DNA of 64,000 nucleotides from assembly GCA_001414485.1 (NCBI GenBank), contig LLEY01000097.1:62001-126000 (forward strand), written 5' to 3'. The notes beneath the pieces were generated by a model that saw only the letters and a list, made by a program, of their open reading frames with translations, did no database searches and was not told where the DNA came from. The position numbers and the translations under genes were made by a program. Position 1 is the first letter of the stretch; every line of letters begins with the position of its first letter. Shown piece after piece: positions 1 through 11,643 of the stretch. The DNA comes from Calycina herbarum. Taxonomy: Eukaryota > Ascomycota > Leotiomycetes > Helotiales > Pezizellaceae.

Positions 1-216
1 CTCGAGGAAAGCTACTGCGGCCGCAAACAACACTCAATACGATGACGGGAAGAAATTGATGTGTTCGGCCAGATGAGAGAAGAGACGGGAGAATTCACCA
101 ATATCTCACCATGCTGCCATCGCCCGCCCAGAAGTCTGAATCTCCATTTCATTGATTTCCCCGGTCCCCAAACCAAACCTCGACCTCCAACAGCCTCAGC
201 ACTTGCACTCAACACC
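1..216. promoter_or_regulatory. 5' flank of the cohesin-loader gene
   Basis: Upstream sequence of the Scc2 gene. No separate gene is seen. The segment just before the start codon is pyrimidine- and CA-rich, as is common in fungal leaders, and the ATG at 217 sits in an ACC-ATG-A context. The promoter itself may lie outside the window. Confidence 0.4.
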
Positions 217-3200
217 ATGAATACCCACGCCCAGAACCACAGCCAACACCAAGGCTATCCTGCCACCCACAATGGCACCTCAAATGGTTCCTTCTCTGCT
301 GCCGAAATGAATGCGGGCGCGCAAAGATATCCCAATGGCAGAGTCAAGGTTTTGACCGTCGACGAAGCTCTCCCACTGACACCCATCACTTCGATTGTGC
401 CCTTCAACGCAGGTTCGCACTTCCCTTCCGCCGTCCTCGATATGAAGACAGCTGCTGATTGAAGGTGTGTAGATATCGTGCCCATTCCCAAGGTCGGACT
501 GAGATCATCCGTGTCGTTATTCCCAACCCCAGTCGAACGCGCGAAAGGTAGAGATGTCTTGGAAGGCCTCAATCGCGAGGCTGCGGACCCACGAAATACA
601 TCGAGAAGACTACAGCAGTCCTTGGACGAATTGAAGGAACTTCTCAAGCCCGATGGTCTGACGAATTTGTATGCCAAGAACCCAGTGCCTTTCCTTGTGC
701 CAGAATATATAATCTAACCTGCCGTAGCAAGTTCAAGACGGCTCCAAAACTCTCCTCGGGTCCCGATATGGACGAGCAGCCCAAAATGAATTTGTCCCCA
801 TTTGCCCAGAAGGTCTTGAATCAAACCGTGGTGAACTTCACTCACCCCATACATCAGCCAGCCCCTACACAGCCAGTGAATGATAGAGTTACCCACCACA
901 AATCAGCTTCCAAAGCGAGAAGCCCTCGCCTCCAACGTTCTCCTGCCAATGTTGAAACCTTTGGGCATAATGCGGGGGTATCACTTCACCTTCCAAAGAC
1001 ACAAAATAAATCTCAAGTTGGAACGGCCCCCCAGCCTCCTCTAAATGCAACCAAGCCCAACTCGAGTTTTTCTGTAGTCATTCCTAGCTTACCCAACAAC
1101 TTTCATCCCGAAGAATACACCCCCTCAAAAGTTCTATCCCAACCAGCCACCAAACACCAAACTCTATCCCGCACCCCGTCCCAGGCATCCATCGCCCCTA
1201 CACAAACACCTCGCCAAAGCTCATCTCAAGCCGAGGCAAGACCAGTTAACCAAACTCCTGTACATACTCCTTCGCATGCTGCTAGTCAAACTGCATCACC
1301 AGCTCCGCCTTCGTCTTCAAAAGTTATTATTGAGATACCCGTACAACCTCACCATCCCCTTCAACTTCAACAACCTCAACCAATTCCGGGAGTTCAACCA
1401 CAAACTCCTCGCCAAGTTACCCCTCAATCTACCCAATCTGGACAACCATCTTCTTCAAATCCTATATTAGCTGTGGTTATACCTGACCTTCCAGCCACTT
1501 TCAATCCTGGAGACTACGAAGTTGTCCCCGATTCCCCAGATACGCCACAACATCTCTCCCGCAAACGAAAGCGATCTGAGATCGATGGCTATGAAGACGG
1601 CTTCCCAATGAGCATTGGACAACGAGAAAAAGCAGATGCAGCCGCCAACAATTTGCGGCACTATCTACAAGAGATCTTCGAAGTTGAGGATCGTTTACAG
1701 TCTGACAACACCCTTTCCAGCCAACTTTTCGTCGCTACTAGTGACGGATTCAGCCTCTCCTCTGCTGCTCAATCGAAGGTTGAAAGCCTTCTCCAGAAAA
1801 CCATCTCAATGGGCCGTTTCGCACAAACACCGCTTGACGAGTTGCTCCGACTCCAAAAGCTCTCTGAATCCTCCCTGAGAGATGCCGAGACCGTTGATAT
1901 CAAAGTGGATGATGCCATGGGACAGAGCGAAGTTGATGCGTGGCTAACTCAGGTTTCCGCTGCTGAATTGGGGCTGAAGGCAGCAAGAATATCTTTGAGA
2001 TTGATGTCAGGGGGCCGCGAGGACAAACAGCTATATTCGGAAGATGTCATACAATCAGCATTGAATGCCTTCAAGAATGCCATGGATAATTGCATTGTTC
2101 CAATTGTGGAAATGCGTAGCTCTGGTGCCCCGGCTTCGACATTCAAGCTCTTATCAAATGAGAAAAAGACTATCAATAACCTCTTGACTCATTGTCGACG
2201 AGTATTATCGCTTTTGACAGCCCTGGTGTCTAAAGTGGAGCTTTCGGAAACTGTTATCAATACTCTCGAATTCACTGCCTCCCAACTTATCTTTGTCGAA
2301 AATGCCCCTGTGGAGCGGGACTCGATCCTTGGCATCGCGAAGTTCGACAATTTGCGAGTGGTGGCAATGGATGCTCTTGCGCAAATATTCCTCTGCAATC
2401 CAGCTCAACGCCAGGGGATCTTTGATGAAATTCTTACGTCGTTGGAAAAACTTCCTGTTACTAAGCAGAGTGCTCGTCAATTCAAGTTAGCCGAGGGTGG
2501 AAATATTCAACTTGTATCAGCCCTGATTATGCGCCTCGTCCAAACAAGTGCCAACAAGCCTGATGATGCCAAGGAGAAGCGAAGACGCAAGGCTCTTGAG
2601 GCCTTGAACGGCGATGAGGATAGCCAAACAGTTACTAGCCAGGGTGCCTCGAACTTCACAATCAACTCAGAATCACGAGCAGAACAAGAAGTTGTCACTG
2701 CTGTCAACGAGCTTTCCAATCTGGTATCACCGCTTCTTGAAACCGCCAGGCAAAATGCTATCTATGTTGTGACCTTCATTGTCAACAGAGCCATGAAGTC
2801 TACCAAGTCTGGAGATGCCCCATACCGCAACTTACTCGACTTGTTTGTCGAAGACTTTATCACATGTCTCAATTCGACCGATTGGCCCGGAGCAGAGCTC
2901 TTGCTGCGCCTGTTTCTTGTCAGAATGGTACAGCTTGCTGAAGGCGACAAAACACCAGCACCAGCTAAAAACATGGCTCTCGATCTTCTTGGCTTGATGG
3001 GTGCTGCTATTTCCGAACTCAATTCTCACGTCCGAAAAACTGCAAATGCTGTAGACCCTGGAAATGAACTAGCTGTTTACTTGAGTAGATTGGCACATGC
3101 TTCGCTTGAGAAGACTGCTGCTTCCACAGATGTTGTGTCCTTCGGTTGTGGGCCGTTCCGTGTATCACTTCAATACTTGGAGGAGCGATGTTCTTCGGAG

Positions 3201-6200
3201 CCTCAGCTCCAAGGCGCTATTGGTTTCTTCACGGCCAAGTGGGCCGAGAAGACAGTCTCCACATACGAGGATATTCCCGAAGACGATGATAGCTACCAGA
3301 AACTCGAACGAGACCATGGGAAGCTGGCCTATCGTCTCCGAAAGATGCTCACAGACAGTACATGGTTGTCTACAGAATACAGTTTCGATAATGTCAGCCA
3401 ACCTCATGCAAGGCTCGCATACTCTTTGACGTTGCTAAGCTCACCATTCTGCGAATCATTCAGCCGAGTTCTTACCATTCTCTTGAACTCTATGACGAGC
3501 GAACAAGCAACTGTTCGGAGCAAGAGTTTGAAAAGTGTCAATCAAGTCTTAGACACGGACCCGACAATTCTCGACCGCGAACCAGCAGTAAAGCACTTGA
3601 TCTTAAGATGCTCCAACGACCTCTCGGTTCAAGTTCGAGATTCGGCTCTTACCCTTGTTGGAAAATGTATCAACCTACGACCAGCTCTTGAGGAGGAACT
3701 CATCCCGAGTATCTTAGCTCGCGTAAATGATAGCGGTGTGGGTGTCCGCAAGCGTGCGATGAAACTTTCCAAAGATATTTATCTCAGAAACCACAAACGA
3801 GATATCAGAAGTCATATCGCCGACGCATTACTCCATCGAGTTAACGATTTGGATGAAGGTGTTCAAGAATTGGCTCGCCAGACCATTGAAGAAGTATGGA
3901 TGTCTCCATTCTATCACTCCACTCAATCCAAAGATTCTTCGGCACAATTCAAGCTCGCCATGGCGGACCACGTTGCTCTCATGGTTCGAACAGTTCAAAG
4001 AGGCAGCGGTGTGGCAGCAGTGCTTGACAAAGTATTGCAAAATATGTTATCCAGCGAGTCGATATCTTCTGTGGCGAACTTTAGAGTTTGCAAAGCTCTT
4101 GTTGCCACCATGTTCGAAACCATCATTGATAATTCCTCGGACGGAACCGATGCTCCCTCTGCTCGCGATGCGCTACAGGTCCTGATGATCTTCGCAAAAT
4201 CGGATGCCAAGTTGTTCACACCCGAGCAAGTCCAATTGTTACAGCCTTACATCGCGAATGTTGGAGCCGGCGATGAAATGGCTATCTTCCGCTCAGTACT
4301 TGTTATATTTCGGCATGTTCTACCGCAACTTTCTAAAGTCCACCACCAGTTTCTTCTCAATGTGAGAAAAGAACTGCTTCCTTCAATGGGGCGTATACAC
4401 AAAGCCCCTTTAGATGACTTAATTGCATGTTTGTGGATTATCAGCAATGTGCTTGAAGACATTACGAACTTGACATCTGCTACTGTGTCAAGTTTGCTAA
4501 ATATTGACGCGATGAAAAAGCTGGACCTCAACGACCCAAAGAACCAGCAGGATGTAACAAGGATTAGTAGGTTGCTACTGATTGTTGGGACAATGGGGAA
4601 GCACTGTGACTTTGATCCTAAGCTTCAGGGTTTCAAACAAAAATTACCGTCATTAAAAGGAGAATCTGTTTCGAAATTAATGGTTGATGTTATGGTACCC
4701 TTCGCATCGCCCTCGCAACCACTTGAGGTACGGAAGGTGGCACTAGAGGCTGTTGGAATGGTCTGCCAATCGTGGCCCAAGAACTTCTCCTCCGCCAACA
4801 TATACACTGCTTTCCAAGGGGCTTTTGCCGAAAGAACTTCTGCTCTCGAAGCCATCATTTTGGCAGCCTTCAGAGATTTCCTCTTGCTTGAAGAGAAGCG
4901 ATCAGAAGCTGGGAATGAAGGACTACCTGGAACAGCAGGGGACCCAAAAGCCAAATTGGGCGTCATGGGTGGTAGCCAGGGTGATGGTATCGCGATTGGA
5001 ATTGCCCAGCGATTTCTTCCTGAAATTATCCGCCTTTCCCTGTCCACCAAAGATGACCAGGCCCTTCTTGCAACAGAAGTCGTAGCTAGCATTGCTCGCC
5101 AGGGTCTTGTCCATCCGAAAGAATGCGGTTCAACTCTCATCGCCCTCGAGACCTCGCCAAACCCCAAGATTGCTGAGCTGGCATTCAAGGAACATCGTGC
5201 TCTCCACGAGAAACACGAAACTATCCTTGAAAAGGAGTACATGCGAGCAGTCCAACGTGCATTTGATTACCAGCGAGATGTTGTGGAGGACACACATGGT
5301 GCAACCCTGGAACCATTTACGTCAAAACTTCACTTGATGATTGACGTCTTGAAAATCAGCAAGATCAAGAATCGCAAGAAGTTTTTCGACACCCTCTGCT
5401 CACGCATTGATTTTGATCCGGCCAAGGTCAAGATTGAAACCATCGGAAATCATTTGGATTTTTCGCTATTCATTGTTGAGAATTTGGCTTTCTTCGAGTA
5501 TGCATCTGTAGATGAACTCCTCTCTACGATCAATTCAATGGAAAAAGTTGTAGCCGCTACCGGTACAGGCATAGCTCATATGATCGAGACGGAAATTTTC
5601 CACGTCAGCTTGGATGATCAACCCACCCAAGCAGATGAAAATGGTCAACAACAAGTAATCCAACGAGCTGTCGACATCGATCGCCTTCGACTTTTGACCG
5701 CCACCTCAATGATGCTTTCGTGTCTTTGGGGAGCTCGAACCTTCCTGCGACGACTGTATGGCCTCACGACCCAACGCCGCGAAAGCAAGGGTAAACCTGC
5801 ACCAAAGGATTTGTCTAAGGCTCCCGTCAAGGTTCCCTTTGTGACTGGCGACAAGTTCTGGGATGAGACCGTTGCAACCATGGGTTCAATGGAATCCGAG
5901 GAAACTATGATGCAGCAATGCCGAAACTTCGTGCAGCTGTTGAATGTGGACCAAGACTTCAAAGTCGCTGCTGAAGGCGACGAAGAGGCGGAGCGAGGTA
6001 GACCAAGCACACCCAGCGAGGACGAAGAGGAAGAAACTCCCAGCACGCCCAATGGAAGTGGAAGAGGTCGGAAGAGAAAGGCAGCTGGCACTCCGGGTGG
6101 ACGTAAGAAGCGTGCACGTTCTTCTTCTATTCCTAGGGGCCGTGGTCGACTAAAGGCAAGCGCCAAAGGACGAGCAAGCGTAGAGAAGGATGATGAGGAT

Positions 6201-6215
6201 TCGGGATGGAAATAA
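217..6215 (+). CDS. scc2: Sister chromatid cohesion protein Scc2/Mis4 (NIPBL/Nipped-B family cohesin loader)
   Basis: Large HEAT-repeat subunit of the Scc2-Scc4 complex, which loads cohesin on chromatin in the nucleus. My model has exons 217-412, 473-684 and 732-6215, giving 1963 residues. The second intron has a CTAAC box before its AG. The first (413-472) removes an in-frame TGA at 460-462 and joins a segment ending SIVPFNA to DIVPIPKVG; its donor is the unusual GTTCGC. Visible features are a Pro/Gln/Ser-rich N-terminal region (about residues 200-430), a long helical HEAT region through the middle, the conserved C-terminal Nipped-B region ending near residue 1890, and a basic, acidic-interrupted tail with RGRKRKAA- and GGRKKRARS-like stretches that could act in nuclear import or DNA contact. 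Length matches fungal Scc2 proteins (about 1,800-2,000). Family assignment is firm; the exact N-terminal splicing is inferred. Confidence 0.9.
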
Positions 6216-6867
6216 AGTACTCGTCGTGGCATTGTCTTTTGGCGCACTGGAACGGTATTTGTGCTACATATTTCCTCTCGAGTTACTATGGTGTTTTAAT
6301 CACGGGAAGGGGGATATTAGGGCAGACTTGCGAGCAGCACATCATGGTATCATACTCTGCATCGATCTTGCTATTTGGCATTTGGCGTCTGGCTTCTTTT
6401 TATTTGTGCGTACACTATTTATTCTACACTACAAGGGATGGTGTGCCATTTGCAAGCAAGCATTGAAGGGAGGGAGTCTGTTTTTTTGACGACCATGGAT
6501 GGTTTGTCGAGGCGTTTGCGAGAATACCCTGCTGGTATGCGGGGAACCGGTATCTTGGGATGGACAGATACCTTTGTATTTTTCGCAGATGGCATAGAGA
6601 ATGGGAGCTAGGTTCAGCAACCGTAATTAAGATTGTTGGTATGTATCATCAAATCATAACATATTCATAATACTTCTTTTGTGTTTTATATATATATTTC
6701 GTTTCTTGCATATGTCTGTTTGCTTTTGAGAGTTGGAGGGTATTGGCGAGTGCCTTTCTCGGTGTTCTCACGAGATTATACTTTTCTATTCCGCGTCCGG
6801 TTGTCATAGCTCGTCCACTCGTCTGCATCTTGTAAGTGTGGAATGGGTGATGTTTTGGTATCGTTTC
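6216..6867. other. 3' flank of scc2, no gene seen
   Basis: T-rich sequence following the scc2 stop, probably including its 3' UTR. Short open frames here have no recognisable product. Confidence 0.5.
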
Positions 6868-7053
6868 GTTGATTCCAGCGTGAACACAAACTACTCTACT
6901 ACTTACTACTACTCGAGTAGTACTCTTAAATAGTAGAGTAGAGTATGAGTAGCGGGCCGTATGAGTAGAGTTGAATAGTAACTTAAGACTACTTGAGTAG
7001 TCTTAAACAGTCTATAAATAGAAGTGATATATAATATATAGACTAAAAGACTA

Positions 7054-8904
7054 ACGTGTTTCACAAGCGAGTCGCCCACACAAGCGAGTCGCCCACTTTT
7101 TCAACCTAGTGTTATTATAATACAAAATACTCAACACTATACAAAGTTATTATTACTATAGAAGCTATCTAGTATTCTTTAGAACTTTCGCTATCTTCTA
7201 TATCTAATATTTCTGCCTGACAAGTACGAGAATTATGTCCAGTTTTACTATAACGGCTACAGTGCCTGTCTACGCGAACTCTCTTCCTAGACTCTTCACC
7301 TTGTTTCTGGCTACTATTTTCCTTAGATGTAATTAAATCAGCTACGTCGCCTACTGTTAATGTCTCTTGACTCTTAATATACTTCCTCTTACGACTTTTA
7401 CGCTTAGTTGTAGCCTTAGTTATTATACGAAGACTAGTGATTTCCTTGTGTATTAATACTATATTATGTATCACCCTAGTTAAGCCTTTTTCGAGTTAAT
7501 TAAGAGACTGAATAATAGAACTAGGTAACGAGTCTTAATGTCTTTGAATCCGATCTCGAATAAGCGTTGATTAAGCTATTATTTCGTATACGTTACTTGG
7601 TGTTTTGGGTGTTTATAGAGTGTCTTCTAGTATTGTTAGTGTTGGTGTATAAAGCCTTAAATTAAGCTTTGATAACATAGCTTCTAGGCTATGTAGGACT
7701 AGCCTAGCCCCTTTAAAACTTGCGTAGATGTTAACCTTTGTAAATGCTTTATAAAAAGCTGCTTTAAACGCTAGAAGAAAGGTTTCTTTAGTAATATAAT
7801 TAATATGATTCTATGCTAAGCCTAATATCTTAGCTCTATATGCTCGCTTTAACAGCGAGAAGTAGACTATATTAAGCAGCTATATTAGGTGCGATAAGTG
7901 TAGAGGTATATAGAGGGTAATAATGTTTAAGTCTTTATAGAGTTGCTGGAATTTAAGTGAGTTGTGGCTTTTATAACTATTAACAATTAATAAACGATAT
8001 CCTCCTATACTTTATGCCTTTGTATACTTGTTAAAATGCTTTAACTATATAACTCTAAGCTTATTATTTATCTAGCCGTTGTTGCTAACCTTAATTACCT
8101 AATCGTGTAGTATATATATGTCTTAGTACTAGGTAGAAATAAGTACTTTGCCTACGAATATAATAAATAGCGGGATTGCCTATCCTATTGCGTTAACTCC
8201 CTGAATAACTATAACCTACTCGCGATTGCCTAGCTGAACTTGCTTTCGCTTCCTACGCGTTTCTAAGCTTATAATAACAAGTTAGGACGAAATAACTCCT
8301 ATTATAAAGCTACTTTTGTTAAAGTTATAAATATCCTTATCTTAAATACTATATTTCTCTTTAATAGACTATATAAGTATAAACTATAGGCTAATAACTC
8401 GCGGATCCTTAGTTAAAGCTCGCTAACGATCGTATGAACGACTCTATTAAGTTTTAAGCTTAGGTATACGTTTTATAAAGTTATCTAGCCAGTTCCTACC
8501 TATAGGCTTTCCGTCGTGCTCTCTTAGCAGATTGTTAGCCATATCTCGTACTATATCCCTTATAGGCGAAAACCCTTATAAATCCAACTCTAATATATAT
8601 CTGACTATTGCCTCCCCTCTGGCTTTATAAGCTTTTTCGAATTAGGCTAGCAATCGCGTCGTAAGGGCTTTCTAGCGTGTTAATTAGAGAGAGTCTTTCG
8701 AGGAATATAGTAAATCTTTACAGTACTTCGTTTAGTTAATAACGCGTTGTTTTCGAGTTCTTAGGTTACTAAAATGATATTAGCTTCTTGAGAAGGTAAT
8801 TGAACGTTGTAGTGTTAAGCTATTATGATTTAAAGGTGGTATATAGTACGCGACGAGGAAAGTAGGCGACCCGCTTGTGTAGGCGACTCGCTTGTGAAAC
8901 ACGT
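7054..8904 (-). mobile_element. Fot1/pogo-like DNA transposon, RIP-degenerate, flanked by TA
   Basis: A 1851-bp element bounded by TA at 7052-7053 and 8905-8906. Its terminal inverted repeats are about 43 bp, starting ACGTGTTTCACAAGCGAG on each strand. The two ends differ at three positions, all transitions. Each TIR carries two AGCGA motifs 17 nt apart, the first 12 nt from the tip. The size is that of Fot1-class elements (about 1.9 kb). The interior is AT-rich and full of stops, consistent with RIP. It is inserted inside the hAT-type MITE. Confidence 0.85.
7169..7474 (-). pseudogene. C-terminal remnant of a Fot1/pogo transposase (zinc-knuckle tail)
   Basis: A 101-residue minus-strand frame near the left end of the Fot1-like element. 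It has a basic stretch (KRKSRKRKY) and then HCSRYSKTGHNSRTCQ, matching the Cys/His knuckle often found at the C-terminus of fungal Fot1/pogo DDE transposases (usual spacing C-x2-C-x4-H-x4-C; here the second Cys is Tyr). The rest of the transposase, expected from about 7475 to 8800 on the same strand, is broken by many stops. Not functional. Confidence 0.65.
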
Positions 8905-9122
8905 TATAATATAAATAGTATTAGATTCTTTTTTATTAAAAATTAGATTAAGAAGTAAATATTTTAGAGTGTTGGTTTCTCCTTTCTTTATAGAGTAAGA
9001 AAGTTACTATAAATCCCTCGCTTAGTATAAACCTCCGATATATTGGTCCGGATCGTGCCAATTCGTCCCGCACTACTCCACTACTCTACTCTACTCTACT
9101 CATTTTTTACGCTGGTTGATTC

Positions 9123-11643
9123 CTTGGAATAGTTCCGTTAGGTTGTTTTCACCTTCTGCTGTCTCTGTCGGGTGGATGTCCATCTCGTACGCTTAGCTGT
9201 TAGAAGGTGAGTACAGTCACTCTCGAAATTGTGTCAAAAGGTTTAGAAAATTTGAAATTAATCAAAAGACAAGACCCTACCAGAAGGCTTGAATAAATTG
9301 ATATGGGTTAATTGTTTTAATTGTTAAGCTTTCTTCTATTGAGTTTATCCAGACCTTCTAAATTTTTAAAATACGGGATTTATTCACATCTTGAAGGAAT
9401 GATGACGGAGAAGAAGTGCAACTTTATATTTTGAAAGTCATGTGCTTGTTTGCCTTCTTTTCTTGCAAAATTTCACAAGGAACTGAATTGTCATTCCTCA
9501 TTCCATATCAAAGATGCATCGATTTCTAGATGTATCCACATCCAAAATTTAACACGAAGAAATGTTCGAGAATTCTGGCGGAAATGAAACGATTTTCATC
9601 TTGAAAACGATCGTCAGGTAGCGACGGCCCTCTCCCAAGATAGACTTTGATACGACAGCTATTCTTAGGCCTGTCCTTGTCGATCTCTCTCAAAATAGTG
9701 TTGTTTTAGAAGAGCTTCTTTTTCCGCTGAGAGGAAACGTCCCGGCAAACCCCATGGTTGATAGACGTCCAGGGTTGGAAACTCTCAGTCTCAGGTTATC
9801 CATGTGCGGATTGAAGCACGTGATGTAGACTCTCAAACTTGCTCGTTGGTATTGAGGTTGCGATATATATATGTAAAGATATTGTTTTGCAGGGTTTTGA
9901 GGGACTCTTTGACTTGCAAAGCTTTCTCCAAGGAATATGGAAGTCCCTCTGTGTTTTGAATTAAGTATATCACGTGATGATAGAGCAATCTCCAATTTCT
10001 AACCGGGTTACAAAAAATCTACCTGTTTCAAGGTTTTCCTAGCTTCTAGTTTCATGTCAATGCTCCCCAAACTTCAGACGCCGTTACGAACTGCCCAGTC
10101 TTTCGAAGAGACGATCAGAACTCAATCCAGAGTTTTCATTCTTCCTGTAAAGCTTCGTCTACAGTTCGAAGCTTGATTGATTGTTGTCGTCGTCGCGATT
10201 CCTCACCACGCCACGTACAGACCAGAGAAGCTGTATACAAAACCATCTCGCCACTGCATGAATTTGGAGTTTGGGTCAGAGAACGAAGGGAAACTGCGAA
10301 TGGACAGAATCTCTGAGGGAAAATGTGGACAGAAGGCTGGGCAAAATGGTCCCAAGACTGTCCACGACAACAATATCACGGCATCACCCAGGTTGATAGC
10401 AATTCCCGCCATGCTCATGGATCGAATCAAATTCAGACGACGAAGGAAGCCGCAAAGACTTGCCTCTGCATCAAATCCATGCAGCGATCATTCATCTCCG
10501 GAAGGCTGAAATCCACTGCCGCCCGGACGTCAATATGATCATCCCTTGTCAGTTCCCCGCCAAACTTCGCAATGTGGACTGCTCTCCTTCCACTGGGAAA
10601 GCTTGCCGCGCGCGAAGATTGGAAAACTGAGTTTGAGACTAGCTGGGGTTACGTGTCTACCTCTTTTCAGGAGCATTTTCACATCTCCCCTGACCACCTT
10701 CTTCCAGAAGTATCGAGCGAATTCGAGAGCCTCACTCAATAGCGACACGATACTACTAGACTCGCCACTGACCGTTCTATCTGAATCAACATCCAAATGA
10801 GTATGAGATGCTGGAACGGCTCTTCACAACGTGATCTCGGTACTTGAGAGTTTGAATACCCCTCCGCGTACCTGGACTTAACCCAGATTAACGAGGCTTT
10901 AACTTAAGCTTAAGAGGCTAACGTCACCACAGCAAATGAAAAACCTTCTTTTGTGTCTTGGCTTTCCCCAGAACAAAAGAGCGCACTCCCATTTCCCAAT
11001 ATCAGCACATACCATGTCATGTGTCCACTCTCTTGGTGGCATAAAAATTGGCAACTTGATGCCTCCAGTGTCAACTGTTGACTCGCTGAGTATCACTTGT
11101 GAAAACGAAAGCAAGTTACCGTCATAGAACTCAACTTTTGAACTTTCCTCGAGACTTCAGCACCAAGTGGATGTTGAAAATGCCAGACTGTCGTCAATCC
11201 CTTTCAATCCTAAACTTCAACCATCCAATCTTTTGCTCTGTACGTGCGCTACATGGTAGCCCGGTTCCTTAGAATCCTTACACAACGTGGATCGGAGGTC
11301 TTAGTCAAGCGACTTGGCCAAAACATTGATTCCACTTTCTTGGGCCTCTGAAATTCTGCCATTCCATAAAATTGGTGCCATGAGTTCCAGCCAAGCCAAC
11401 TAATTATAGTTGCCGAAATGTTCAACCACATGTATGGGGCATTTCTAGCTCCCAAACATACAAGTTCTGTAGACCCTCCTCTAACCTGGGTTCTTCTGAT
11501 TTTACTGCGAAGTTCTTTCCAAACAACATTCTTTGCTCTTTTTCTTCCACAGCCTTGAACAGGTTCTAATTTTTGGCCCCGGTGGTCCTTCTTCAAGCTT
11601 TTCCCGTTGAAGCTGGCTTCTGGATAGAAGAGCCTTAGTTATA
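9123..11643. other. 2.5-kb intergenic region, no gene recognised
   Basis: Unique-looking sequence between the transposon block and the IDO-fusion gene. Several short open frames (for example 10177-10509 plus, 11249-11596 minus) have no recognisable domain, no splice-supported extension and overlap each other on opposite strands, so I do not call them. The last few hundred bases are the promoter region of the gene starting at 11644. Confidence 0.5.

Larger units (their letters stand above)
6868..9122. mobile_element. hAT-type MITE (6876-9114) with 8-bp target duplication, split by a Fot1/pogo element
   Basis: The 8-mer GTTGATTC occurs immediately left (6868-6875) and right (9115-9122) of an element that starts CAGCGTG and ends TTACGCTG. 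Eight-bp duplications plus CA-starting inverted termini are the hAT signature. Just inside both ends are inverted repeats of GTAGAGTAGAGTA type followed by a CGGG block (about 6931-6958 and 9062-9100). Removing the inserted Fot1-like element leaves about 386 bp with no coding capacity, so this was a non-autonomous element. The same end, CTACTCTACTCATTTTTT followed by ACACTG, occurs alone near 39640-39670. Confidence 0.7.

Noticed and set aside
460..462. In-frame TGA early in the scc2 gene, suggesting a pseudogene
   Set aside because: A 60-nt intron (413-472) removes it and joins two segments that read on as the family's conserved N-terminus; phases match.
5645..6247. 200-residue and 205-residue antisense frames within scc2 (5645-6247, 4625-5242)
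   Set aside because: Both lie opposite the conserved scc2 coding sequence and have the composition expected of antisense shadows.
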